DNA of 64,000 bases from Methanomicrobiaceae archaeon (GTDB lineage: Archaea; Halobacteriota; Methanomicrobia; Methanomicrobiales; Methanomicrobiaceae): the NCBI GenBank assembly GCA_029762625.1, contig JARVGI010000001.1:409108-473107 (forward strand), in the 5' to 3' direction. Shown here piece after piece: positions 18,777 to 27,138 of this stretch (its first letter is position 1; each line of letters begins with the position of its first letter). The notes below the pieces were generated by a model that searched no databases, was not told the DNA's origin, and was given only the letters and a program-made list of their open reading frames with translations. A program made the translations under genes and the position numbers.

Positions 18777-19628
18777 ATTTCTATCATTGCATTTGCCCAC
18801 CACAAGGGGGGTACGGGAAAAACCACGTCATGTCTCAATATCGCAGGATTTCTGCAATGCAAAGGGGATCGTGTACTGGTCGTCGACAGCGATCCGCAGG
18901 CGAACGCCACCTCGGGGCTGGGGGTGGATCCGTTCGCACAGCAGCCCAATATGTATGACGTGTACATGAACTTTTTCGAAGGATTCCCGGACATTTTTCT
19001 CGAAGATGTTATCATAGAAACCCAATCCGGAATCAGTCTTGCGCCGTCGTCGCTCGACCTTGTGGGAGTCGAGCCGTATCTCTACAACATCGACGAGAGA
19101 GCGGAGATCCTCAAAGAGGCATTGCAGCCGGTGAAGGATGCCTACGACCATATCCTCATCGATACGCCGCCGAGCATGGGTCAGTTTGTCATTAACGGCC
19201 TTGTTGCGGCAGATAAGACCATCGTCACGCTTGATTCCGGGATTTTCGCCCTGAAGGGCATCGAGGCGCTCACCACCATTTTCGATGACATCGAAGAGCA
19301 TGTGGGCGGAAAAATTGCCGCCGATATGGCCATCCTCACGCGCTGGGGGAACGGCTCGCATCCGGTAACCCCGATCGACGAGATTGCTGCCTTTATTAAA
19401 CGCATGCTCTACGGAAAGGCGGCGGAAGGCGACGGGGCATCGGAGGCCGAACGGCTCGATGCATTCGAACATGAAGTGAAAAAACTGTTTCCCTCGGTGT
19501 ATGCAGTCCCCTTTGACGGGAGCGTCTCCGAGGCCCAGCACCATGGCATGCCCCTGTCCGCGTACGCGCCGGAGAGTGCGGCAGCCCGCACGTATCGTGA
19601 AATCACCGAAGCCATCAGGAACTGGTGA
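18777..19628 (+). CDS. ParA/MinD-family ATPase of a chemosensory operon, atypical start
   Basis: The deviant Walker [11 protein letters not shown], Walker A' region [15 protein letters not shown] and Walker B-like ILIDTPPS define a ParA-type ATPase of about 284 residues. The frame opens after a TAA at 18720-18722 and holds no ATG, GTG or TTG before the Walker A motif; ATT at 18777 is used here as the nominal start. A GTG at 18767 is out of frame by one base: deleting one T at 18770-18771 would give a normal start (GTG TGT ACA ATT). So a rare ATT start or a one-base sequence error is likely. The next genes are mcp, cheW and cheR; ParA relatives position soluble chemoreceptor clusters in bacteria. 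Confidence 0.75.
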   Translation: MSIIAFAHHKGGTGKTTSCLNIAGFLQCKGDRVLVVDSDPQANATSGLGVDPFAQQPNMYDVYMNFFEGFPDIFLEDVIIETQSGISLAPSSLDLVGVEPYLYNIDERAEILKEALQPVKDAYDHILIDTPPSMGQFVINGLVAADKTIVTLDSGIFALKGIEALTTIFDDIEEHVGGKIAADMAILTRWGNGSHPVTPIDEIAAFIKRMLYGKAAEGDGASEAERLDAFEHEVKKLFPSVYAVPFDGSVSEAQHHGMPLSAYAPESAAARTYREITEAIRNW

Positions 19629-19669
19629 ACAGCCCAGACCAACACAGTACACGTATGGAGGGAGAGACT

Positions 19670-21766
19670 ATGGAACGGCCCGGAAGAAAAGCACTCTTTA
19701 ACGGCACAACCAGAACAGCTGGCAGCGACAACGGACATGACAGCACGAAAATCACCGCACTGGTCTCCGAATGGGCATCGATCCTCGATGCGGTGAACGC
19801 GGGTGACTATGCCGCCCGCATTTCCGTCGACGGTATCGACGATTCGCTGCAACCCTTTGCCGCCGCACTGAATGCCGCAATCGAGCGCATCGCAGGGGAA
19901 TATGCAGAGAAAATGCAGATGGCGGCGATATTCCGCGACAACCCCCTGCCGATGCTGATCCTGGATCGCTCGTTTGCCATCCGCGATCTCAACGAGGCAT
20001 ACGAGGATCTCATGCAGCAGTCTCGCGACCGGCTGATGAGCATGGAGGCCTCGGATTACAGGATATCCCTGTTGAAGGGCGACAAAACCGATGCGACCTT
20101 CACGGGCGTGAAGACACAATCCGAGCTGGCGATCTCGTTCCGCGACGGCTCGACGAAGATCGTGGAGCAGTACGGCATCCCCGTTGCGGACGACGAAGGC
20201 GGGATCGCGAGTGCGGTCTTCGTGTTCAACGATGTCTCCCGTGAACGCGAGGAGGCGGATGAGAGAGAAAAGCAGATGAAAAAAGCGCAGGCCCTCCAGC
20301 AGCGGTCCGAGAGCATCGTGCAGGAAAATCCCATGCCGATGATCCTCGTCAGCACGGACTTCAAAATCCTCGTCACGAACCAGGCGTTTGTCGACATGAG
20401 CGGGATCGGAAAGGACCAGATTCTCAGGATGAACGCACGGGATTTCAAGATACTCGAACAGCATGGAGATGGCCTCGGATTCGTGATCAAGCAGCAGAAA
20501 CGGAGTTATGGGGTCGTCACCGTCGACCTTCCCAGCGGCGTGCACGTACTCGAGCAGTACGGCATTCCCATCACCACCAGTGACGGCGAGCTCGCAAACA
20601 TCCTGATCGTGTACAACGACATCACCGAGGTCAAAGAGAAGGAGAAAGAAGTCCAGAAACTGATGGAGGAGGCGCAACAGGAGGCCGCACGGCTGAACGC
20701 GAGCGCGGAAGATCTCGCAGGTGCCATGGCGAGGATGGCGGACGGCGACCTGACCGCAACCGCAACGATCGAGGAAAGCGACCCGCTCGCCCGGCTCAAA
20801 CACGATTACAACACCACCCTCGCATCCATCAAGGCCACCATCGAGGAGGTCAGCAGAAGCAGTGATCTCGTGCAGAACACCTCCAGCGAGGTGAGCAAGA
20901 GCGCAGACGAGATCGGCAGGGCAACCGAACAGGTCGCGGTCGCCACCCAGCAGTCGTCAGAGTTCACCCGCAACCTCCTGATCCAGATCGAAGATATCAA
21001 CAGGGAGATTTCCGACCTCTCCGCTTCCATCGAGGAAATTGCCAGCACGTCGCAGGAGGTCATGGCACGGGCCCAGAAAGCAGCCGCCGAAGGGAATACA
21101 GCAGCGGAAATCGGGATGGATGCCCACAATAAAATGCAGGCCGTCGGCGAGATCTCCCAGCAGAGCGTCGACGAGATCACCCACCTCAATGAACAGATGC
21201 ACGAGATCAGCAACATCGTCAAGCTGATCGGCGGTATCGCCGGACAGACAAACCTGCTTGCGCTGAATGCGGCCATCGAAGCCGCACGCGCAGGCGAGCA
21301 CGGGCGCGGGTTCGCGGTCGTGGCAGGCGAGATCAGGAATCTTGCGGGGGAGGCAAAGGAGGCGAGCCAGACCATCGAGGATCTCATCGGCACCATCCAG
21401 ACGAACAGCGACCGGACCGCCGCATCCATGAAGGCATCCCACACGGAGATCCGGGACGGCATCGACCGGGTGAACGAAGCGATCGAGGCGCTCAACAGGA
21501 TCGTGGCCGATATCGAGGTTGCGGCCCACGGCATCACCGAGATCACCCGAGCGGCCGAGGACCAGGCAAATGCCACCACCCGTGTCATGCAGAGCATGGA
21601 AGACTCCACCCAGATGACCAAGGAGAACATGGAGCGTATCGAAGATATGGCCGCCCTTGCCGAGGAGGTGAGCGCATCCACCGAGGAAGTGGGCAGCGCA
21701 TCCCATGAAATGACGGAAATGGCCGAGCAGCTCAAGGCGAAAATGGCGCAGTTCACGCTGAACTGA
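19670..21766 (+). CDS. Soluble methyl-accepting chemotaxis protein with two PAS domains
   Basis: A 698-residue receptor with no membrane segment, so it is cytosolic. Order: a HAMP-like segment near the N-terminus ([16 protein letters not shown]), PAS about 90-190, PAS about 220-320, a second HAMP-like part ([14 protein letters not shown]), then a long coiled-coil signalling domain whose tip is [20 protein letters not shown] followed by [15 protein letters not shown]. Start at ATG 19670, since GGAGGGAGA lies six bases ahead; the frame extends to GTG 19625. It probably senses an internal signal and controls a kinase through CheW, though no CheA is in the window. Confidence 0.9.
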   Translation: MERPGRKALFNGTTRTAGSDNGHDSTKITALVSEWASILDAVNAGDYAARISVDGIDDSLQPFAAALNAAIERIAGEYAEKMQMAAIFRDNPLPMLILDRSFAIRDLNEAYEDLMQQSRDRLMSMEASDYRISLLKGDKTDATFTGVKTQSELAISFRDGSTKIVEQYGIPVADDEGGIASAVFVFNDVSREREEADEREKQMKKAQALQQRSESIVQENPMPMILVSTDFKILVTNQAFVDMSGIGKDQILRMNARDFKILEQHGDGLGFVIKQQKRSYGVVTVDLPSGVHVLEQYGIPITTSDGELANILIVYNDITEVKEKEKEVQKLMEEAQQEAARLNASAEDLAGAMARMADGDLTATATIEESDPLARLKHDYNTTLASIKATIEEVSRSSDLVQNTSSEVSKSADEIGRATEQVAVATQQSSEFTRNLLIQIEDINREISDLSASIEEIASTSQEVMARAQKAAAEGNTAAEIGMDAHNKMQAVGEISQQSVDEITHLNEQMHEISNIVKLIGGIAGQTNLLALNAAIEAARAGEHGRGFAVVAGEIRNLAGEAKEASQTIEDLIGTIQTNSDRTAASMKASHTEIRDGIDRVNEAIEALNRIVADIEVAAHGITEITRAAEDQANATTRVMQSMEDSTQMTKENMERIEDMAALAEEVSASTEEVGSASHEMTEMAEQLKAKMAQFTLN

Positions 21767-21776
21767 GGGGAGCTAC

Positions 21777-22253
21777 ATGAGCGGCATGGTAGATCTGGTT
21801 GAATTCGAACTCAACGGCGAGCGGTACGCCATGGACATCCACCTTGCACGTGAAATCGTGGAGATGATGCCCATCACCCCCATCCCCCGGGCCCCCTCGT
21901 ATATTACGGGCGTCATCAACCTCCGCGGGGAGATCACGTCGATCATCAACGTCAACAACCTCCTGCGGATCACGCAGAACGATGACGTGGAAAACAAAAA
22001 GATCATTGTCCTGATGTCCGATGCCGCCGGCGGGAGCAATGTTGGGATCATCGTGGACGATGTGCACAGCGTCATCCAGATTTCGGATGATGATATCGAG
22101 CAGATGGGTGACGGCATTACCTCCGATATCAGCACCTTCGTCAAGGGAATTATCAAGGTCGGTGCAAACGGAGACGGAAAAGAGCGGAACCTGGTCATCT
22201 GGATCGATATGGTCAGGGTGCTCCGGGATCTGGTCAACCAGCAGATCGGATAA
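21777..22253 (+). CDS. cheW: Chemotaxis coupling protein CheW
   Basis: A 158-residue CheW with its beta-barrel motifs: FELNGERYAMDIHLAREIVEM, the receptor-contact region PSYITGVINLRGEI, and NVGIIVDDVHSVIQIS. It links receptor tips to the CheA kinase. The gene follows the MCP by 10 nt with a GAGGGGAG ribosome site, and precedes cheR by 6 nt. The pairing with a soluble MCP suggests a dedicated cytoplasmic array. Confidence 0.92.
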   Translation: MSGMVDLVEFELNGERYAMDIHLAREIVEMMPITPIPRAPSYITGVINLRGEITSIINVNNLLRITQNDDVENKKIIVLMSDAAGGSNVGIIVDDVHSVIQISDDDIEQMGDGITSDISTFVKGIIKVGANGDGKERNLVIWIDMVRVLRDLVNQQIG

Positions 22254-22259
22254 GATCAG

Positions 22260-23117
22260 ATGGATGGGTTTCTGGCGCTCAGGAGAAGTATCGAGCGGCT
22301 CCTCTCCATCCGGTGCGCGAATTACAAGGAGGATTACATCAGGCGGCGCGTGCTGTCGAGGATGAGGCTCACCGGCAGGAAGGACTTCGAGGACTACCAC
22401 ACGCTGCTCCTCTCGAGCCCGGACGAGCAGGAGCAGCTGCGCACCACCCTGACGATCAATGTCACCAAATTCTCGCGTGATGCGGAGGTCTTTGAGATCA
22501 TTCAAAAGGAGATACTCCCGGAGCTGATGCGGCGGAAAGACCGCATCCGCATATGGAGCGCAGGGTGCGCCACGGGGGAAGAGCCCTACTCACTCGCCCT
22601 CATCGCGCACGACCTCTGCCGCCTGCGCCCCGGCGTCCGGGTGACAATCCTCGCCACCGACCTTGATGTGGAGGCGCTCGGCAAAGCGAAAGCCGGCGTT
22701 TACCACGAAAAATCACTTGAGAACCTGACACCGGGCCAGGTCAGGAGGCATTTCACCCTGCGGGAGGACGGAACGTATGCGGTGAAACCCCACCTGCGCG
22801 AGTACATCAGGTTCCAGGCCCACGACCTGATGAGCCAGACGCCCGTCTCACGCTATATCGATGTCATCCTCTGCCGGAATGTCACGATATATTTCACGGA
22901 AACGCAAAAAAACGACCTTGCGGTGATGTTTCATGGCGCGCTCCTCCACGACGGCTATTATATTATGGGCAAGACCGAATTCTTGAGCAGGGAAGTTGAA
23001 TCGCTCTTCGTGCCCTATAATTCGCTGCAAAAAATCTACCGGAAACCGATCGGGCCGTCGCCGGGCGGTGCGGCAAGGGGTGTGGACCGGGAACGCGCGC
23101 GAAACCATCCCGCGTGA
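22260..23117 (+). CDS. cheR: Chemoreceptor methyltransferase CheR
   Basis: A 285-residue protein with an N-terminal helical domain (DYIRRRVLSRMR) and an S-adenosylmethionine-binding domain: IWSAGCATGEEPYSLA, then ILATDLD and LCRNVTIYF. CheR methylates glutamates of the receptor signalling domain for adaptation. Its probable substrate is the MCP two genes upstream. No CheB is seen, so demethylation must be encoded elsewhere or absent. The C-terminus ends in a short basic, proline-rich tail. Confidence 0.93.
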   Translation: MDGFLALRRSIERLLSIRCANYKEDYIRRRVLSRMRLTGRKDFEDYHTLLLSSPDEQEQLRTTLTINVTKFSRDAEVFEIIQKEILPELMRRKDRIRIWSAGCATGEEPYSLALIAHDLCRLRPGVRVTILATDLDVEALGKAKAGVYHEKSLENLTPGQVRRHFTLREDGTYAVKPHLREYIRFQAHDLMSQTPVSRYIDVILCRNVTIYFTETQKNDLAVMFHGALLHDGYYIMGKTEFLSREVESLFVPYNSLQKIYRKPIGPSPGGAARGVDRERARNHPA

Positions 23118-23153
23118 GAAGGGCCGGCGCTGCCGGGCAGTGCAAACCTCCGT

Positions 23154-23417
23154 CTATTCGAGAAACCCCATGGTTTCGGGTTCGTTTTCAGATGATTCCT
23201 CGCTTTTTTGCACGAATCGTTTCATCATTTCCTTTCTCCGGGATGCTTTTTTCAGCTCTGCCGATACCATGACACAATTCATGCCGACGATCACGATCAC
23301 CATGGTCAGACCGAACCCGAGAAGCACGCCCCGGGTGGTCAGGAAGAGCGCCCAGAGAAGAACGACAAAGGATAAGAGGTAAAAGAGGATCCAGGTTCTC
23401 GACGCATGAATATCCAT
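23154..23417 (-). CDS. Small membrane protein with two helices
   Basis: An 87-residue protein starting at ATG 23417 (MDIHASRTW), ahead of which is a GGTGAG ribosome site. Two hydrophobic helices (ILFYLLSFVVLLWALFL and LLGFGLTMVIVIVGMNCVM) are followed by a charged cytoplasmic tail rich in Lys then Glu. Family unknown. Convergent with cheR and divergent from the next gene. Confidence 0.55.
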   Translation of the reverse strand: MDIHASRTWILFYLLSFVVLLWALFLTTRGVLLGFGLTMVIVIVGMNCVMVSAELKKASRRKEMMKRFVQKSEESSENEPETMGFLE

Positions 23418-23580
23418 TATCTCACCAGATCGTCGTATGGCAAATGAGTTAAGAGTTGCCACTTGAACCGGGCACCACTGATGCCGCACGATTTCCATTG
23501 CAACCGCACAATTCCCCGCCCAATGCAATTCCGCTGGGTTTATCAGACCCTGCCGCCTTGATGTGTGTAGCGGTTCTGCT

Positions 23581-24189
23581 ATGGATCTCCACGATGCACT
23601 CACGCTGGTCGGGGCAATTCTCATCGTTGCGCTCTTCTCAGTATTCTACAGCCCCGTGTCGCCGGACGATGTGCAGGCACCCCGTCCCACCGTCACACCG
23701 ACGCCGGAGACCCACAACACCCCGGCGACCCCCACGCCGGCACCACCCGCACCGTCGATCCACGATCCGGTGCGCATCACCTATACCAGAAATTACCTCT
23801 CCTATCCGGTCCACATCCTCCCGTCCAATATGAACGTATTCGGGGCATCCGATCCCGACTGGCAGTGGCGGTTCAAAGAGATGGTTGCGTTTGCCTTTCT
23901 CGAAGAATCGGTGGGAGGACTGACGGAGACCTTCAGCGTGCCGTACCCCGTGTGGCGGGTCAACAGCACCCTGACCGCCACGACCACCCCGCAGTATGCC
24001 CTGCTTCAATGGGTGCTGGTCGATGCAACAACAGGAGAAATTCTGGAGGGAGGAGAGCTTCGCCACGGAGGAAGCATGACAAAAACCGTCCAGGTCTCCT
24101 GCACCGCCATGTATTTCATCGTCCACACCCGCTCTGCGGACGGCATCACGCTCTCGCTCGAGACGATGGCCGACCACCTGTCCCCGTAG
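23581..24189 (+). CDS. Membrane-anchored extracellular hypothetical protein
   Basis: A 202-residue protein starting at ATG 23581. It has one N-terminal membrane helix (LVGAILIVALFSVFYS), then a Pro/Thr-rich linker (about residues 30-60, repeated PT and TP pairs) typical of secreted archaeal proteins, then a beta-rich domain of about 130 residues. Probably held outside the cell by the N-terminal helix. No family recognised; a TATA-like GGTTTATC lies about 45 nt upstream. Confidence 0.6.
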   Translation: MDLHDALTLVGAILIVALFSVFYSPVSPDDVQAPRPTVTPTPETHNTPATPTPAPPAPSIHDPVRITYTRNYLSYPVHILPSNMNVFGASDPDWQWRFKEMVAFAFLEESVGGLTETFSVPYPVWRVNSTLTATTTPQYALLQWVLVDATTGEILEGGELRHGGSMTKTVQVSCTAMYFIVHTRSADGITLSLETMADHLSP

Positions 24190-24209
24190 GTCTCGAAAGA
24201 TCAGGGTGC

Positions 24210-24404
24210 TTATTCGACCTTTTCGATAATGATCCGCACCCGGTCCCCCATCGAGAGACCATGCCCTTTGGGAACGTCGATGTTGAACCAGAGGGCGGCA
24301 GGGTCGTCCTGCGTGTTGTCCTGGTTCATCAGGCAATCCTTGTACTCGTTAATGTCGGCCACGAATTCGAGTTCTGAAACAAAATCAGCTATTTTTCCCT
24401 TCAT
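24210..24404 (-). CDS. Small acidic hypothetical protein
   Basis: A 64-residue protein starting at ATG 24404 (MKGKIADFV), preceded by AAGGGATG as ribosome site; the longer frame from GTG 24458 is less likely. The C-terminus (LSMGDRVRIIIEKVE) looks like a beta-barrel end. It is the second gene of a small operon behind a zinc-ribbon protein on the same strand. No family recognised. Confidence 0.5.
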   Translation of the reverse strand: MKGKIADFVSELEFVADINEYKDCLMNQDNTQDDPAALWFNIDVPKGHGLSMGDRVRIIIEKVE

Positions 24405-24485
24405 AATAACATCCCTTGCCGTTCCACGGACTTCTGCACCTTGCTGGAAAACCGTCACGAGCCGCCGGTCTGCTGCCGCAGCATA

Positions 24486-24647
24486 TCACTCGTCCCAGCG
24501 GTATTCGAATCCACACTGGGGACAGATGGTTGATATCACTTTCTGTCCGCACCGTGGACAGGGAGCCCCCGGCGCTTTCTCCGCCCCGCATTGCGGGCAG
24601 AACACATTCTTGATTACCCCGCATTGCGGGCATTGCCAGCGCGCCAA
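24486..24647 (-). CDS. Double zinc-ribbon protein, TTG start
   Basis: A 53-residue protein with four CPxCG-type knuckles in a row: CPQCG, CPQCG, CPRCG, CPQCG, making two zinc ribbons. It ends FEYRWDE. The TTG at 24647 is the start because AAGGAG lies about seven bases upstream and no in-frame ATG is available. Such tiny archaeal zinc-ribbon proteins are common; roles in nucleic-acid or protein binding are presumed. The 64-residue protein downstream probably shares its message. Confidence 0.7.
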   Translation of the reverse strand: MARWQCPQCGVIKNVFCPQCGAEKAPGAPCPRCGQKVISTICPQCGFEYRWDE

Positions 24648-24757
24648 CAGATTACTCCTTTATTCTATCCGTTTGGCGAGGGACCATACAAAACTTTCCC
24701 CTTTCTGCAGGATGCGTCCGGGGATCCGAAAAAGGGGGAGGAAAAGAGAGAAATCAA

Positions 24758-25009
24758 TCAGAATGCCCGTGCCGTGACGCGCCATGTGGTGCTGTTGGAA
24801 TAACTCCACCGGGATATATCAAGCTCCTCGCAGATGTCTGCGAGTATGGCGAGATTGGTTCCCACCTCTTTCGGGGAAAGACCCAGTTCCTTGGCAATAT
24901 ACTTTGACTTAAAGTAGTGTTTTCCTTTCGTCAGGCCCGCAAGGAGATATGTCAAAATCTTGATCTGCGATGCGGTATACTTCTCTCGAATGGTGCCCAT
25001 GCGTGACAT
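24758..25009 (-). CDS. Winged-helix protein of the DUF7123 type
   Basis: An 83-residue protein resembling the archaeal DUF7123 family, with a compact helix-turn-helix (YFKSKYIAKELGLSPKEVG) and a C-terminal wing containing SYSNSTTWRV. Start at ATG 25009 (MSRMGTIR), which has GGAGGG five bases ahead. A TATA-like TTTAAATAT lies about 40 nt upstream. A probable DNA-binding regulator of unknown target. The C-terminal Ser/Thr/Trp motif is the main link to the haloarchaeal members of the family. Confidence 0.7.
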   Translation of the reverse strand: MSRMGTIREKYTASQIKILTYLLAGLTKGKHYFKSKYIAKELGLSPKEVGTNLAILADICEELDISRWSYSNSTTWRVTARAF

Positions 25010-25167
25010 TCGGTCCCTCCACAAGTAAACTCAGTTATAGTACAATTCATATTTAAATGTACCCTTTTCCCCCTGGTAAAAGCACTCTTTTGATATGACA
25101 CCTGACTGATAGGTGCTCACAATGCTCACCAAAACAGAAGCCAGGACCAGGCACATTTGATTAGCTC

Positions 25168-25182
25168 CAGTGATTATCACTG
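25168..25182. repeat. Perfect 15-bp palindrome in intergenic region
   Basis: CAGTGAT-T-ATCACTG, 7-bp arms around one T, lies in the 259 nt between the DHH gene and the DUF7123 gene, where no other gene is seen. Nearby, GCTCAC is directly repeated three bases apart (around 25118-25132). The palindrome is about 160 nt ahead of the DUF7123 start and could be a dimeric regulator site; it has no T-run to mark it as a terminator. Confidence 0.35.
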
Positions 25183-25268
25183 CTATCCACGATTTATAAT
25201 AATCCAGTTCGTTTTAAATATCAGAAGAAAGAGGAATGGTTTGCGGGAAGAAATTTTATAATGCGGAG

Positions 25269-27104
25269 TTAGCGGGTGGATTCAACGGGAAACGCGCCAA
25301 TCTTTTCAATTAAGCGTTTAAACACCACATCACGCATTCCTTCGACGAATTTTATGCTCCCCACCACGAGGTGCCCCCCGCCGTTCACCCCGCCGCCGGT
25401 GATCTCGTCCCGCAATTCCCGTACCATCTGCGGGATGTTCATCAGCACCCCACGGGACCGGATCACCGCGAAGTCAGGCCCGAGACCGAGCGTGACCACG
25501 GCGTCCTGGGCGTTGGCGGTGCAAAGCCGGTCATGCACTTCCCCGGACGTCTTGCCGGGCGGCGGGAACGTGAACCGGTGGGCGTACATTTCCACATCGA
25601 GCACAAAGAGCCGGGCGCCGTTTTCGAGTACCTGCTCCTGCACGTGGGGCATCGACGCGCTCAGCTGCTCCTCGATCGCCCGGTTGGCCTCCATCGTCAG
25701 CAGGGCCACAAGGTTTCTGTGCCGTTCGGGGTTGTTCTTGAGATTCAGAATATCCTTGACGATTTCCCTGCCGTCATTGAACCGCAGCCAGAACTGCTCA
25801 TAGTCAAGGGAGAGCGCAATGTTCTTCAGGTACGCTTCATCATAGTCATCGCTCACGAGATCCAGATAGCGGTGCCGTTCGGGTGCCTCGCTCCGGTCAC
25901 CCACCGCCGCAACGGCGGGCAGGTGGCGGATGAGGGGTTCCACGGGCGGATGGATCAGGCGGGCGAGTTCGGTCCCGAGCATTCCCGCGGTGATCCCGAA
26001 ATCACCGCCGGCATGGTAGGGGTTGACGTGGGCCATGAGGTACTGGTCGACGCTTGCGTCCGGGTGGTGGTGGTCGACGACCACGATCGGCAACCCGTAG
26101 ACCTTCGCCATCCGGTACGAAGGCTCATCCTCCTCCGTCGAGCCGTTGTCCATCATGAGGATCAGGGGAAGTTTCTGCCCGAAGCGTACATGGTCCTTGA
26201 GCGCGTAGTCGAGATCCCTCGTAACGTCCTCGATCTCATAGAAGGGGGCTTTTGAAGGAGCGCGTTTGAACAGGTACGATTCAGAGTCGAAATCGGCACC
26301 GCTCTCGCGGATCAGGGCGACGACCGCCTGTTCCACGGCGACCGAAGCACAGATGCCGTCCGCGTCCGCATGGTGCCTGAGAATGATGGGCTGTGCGGTG
26401 AACACCGATTTCCTGATTATCTTGGCGATTTTGCGGAGCTCGGGTTTGAGGTTTTCCAGCACCTCGCTCTCCACCAGGAACGGGATGTCTTCTGGTTCAG
26501 CCCGTACCTCAAGCGCCTCTTCAAGCCGCTGCCGCACCCGGTCCGCTTCCTCCCCCACCAGGACGGTCATCGAGGCAACCTCGATCTGGACCTGGTTGTT
26601 GCGCATCATGACCTCGCCGACAACCTCAACGAGATCCCCGAGCTGCACGTCAGGATAGGCGCGAACCCCCGCTTCGATAAATGCCGCCGCGTTTTCTGTG
26701 CCGGTCTCATCCACGATCGTGAAGATCGTAGGGCCGGAAGTCTGCTTGATCTGGGCAACCTCGCCATCGATGGTGACCGTCCGCCCCACGCGGGTGGCGA
26801 GATCTGAAAGCCGCACCATCGGGGTTTTCTTGACCACCATCTGGGTGGTATACACGGGCGGGGTTACCTCTTCGAGGTCAATATTGCCGTTGCTGCGGAT
26901 ATTGAGCACCCTGACAAGTATTGTGTCCCGCTCTTCATGGCTCTTTTTGCTATTGCTTTTATGAACAAGCCCTTTCACGCGGTCGTTGAAAAGGACGAAG
27001 GTTCCGAATTTGGCAAAGCCCTGGACTTTCGCTTCGTAGATTTTTCCTTCTTCGACATCTTCGATGTCACAGTGCGCACCAAGGCGGTAGACGATAGTAT
27101 CCAT
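25269..27104 (-). CDS. DHH-family nuclease with S1 and OB domains (archaeal RecJ-like)
   Basis: A 611-residue protein of the COG1107 type. Order: S1-like domain (about 18-75, GKIYEAKVQGFAKFGTFV), an OB-fold domain (about 100-190), then the DHH phosphoesterase domain with ILRHHADADGICAS, LILMMDNGS and VVVDHHHPD, and the C-terminal DHHA1-like part with GGGVNGGGHLVVGS. The family cuts single-stranded nucleic acid and is tied to archaeal replication and repair. Relatives usually begin with a DnaJ-like zinc finger; that finger is missing here. TATA-like signals are weak, so it may be read through from upstream. Confidence 0.85.
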   Translation of the reverse strand: MDTIVYRLGAHCDIEDVEEGKIYEAKVQGFAKFGTFVLFNDRVKGLVHKSNSKKSHEERDTILVRVLNIRSNGNIDLEEVTPPVYTTQMVVKKTPMVRLSDLATRVGRTVTIDGEVAQIKQTSGPTIFTIVDETGTENAAAFIEAGVRAYPDVQLGDLVEVVGEVMMRNNQVQIEVASMTVLVGEEADRVRQRLEEALEVRAEPEDIPFLVESEVLENLKPELRKIAKIIRKSVFTAQPIILRHHADADGICASVAVEQAVVALIRESGADFDSESYLFKRAPSKAPFYEIEDVTRDLDYALKDHVRFGQKLPLILMMDNGSTEEDEPSYRMAKVYGLPIVVVDHHHPDASVDQYLMAHVNPYHAGGDFGITAGMLGTELARLIHPPVEPLIRHLPAVAAVGDRSEAPERHRYLDLVSDDYDEAYLKNIALSLDYEQFWLRFNDGREIVKDILNLKNNPERHRNLVALLTMEANRAIEEQLSASMPHVQEQVLENGARLFVLDVEMYAHRFTFPPPGKTSGEVHDRLCTANAQDAVVTLGLGPDFAVIRSRGVLMNIPQMVRELRDEITGGGVNGGGHLVVGSIKFVEGMRDVVFKRLIEKIGAFPVESTR

Positions 27105-27138
27105 AAATCATTCCTCATTTGACGTGTCTGTACTACAT

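Noticed and set aside
18596..18958. 120-codon frame overlapping the start of the parA-like gene
   Set aside because: Different register from the Walker A-containing frame; no motif, and it crosses the proposed promoter.
21777..23117. The large PAS kinases as the missing CheA of the chemosensory operon
   Set aside because: They lack an Hpt (P1) domain and a CheW-like P5 domain, so they are not CheA.
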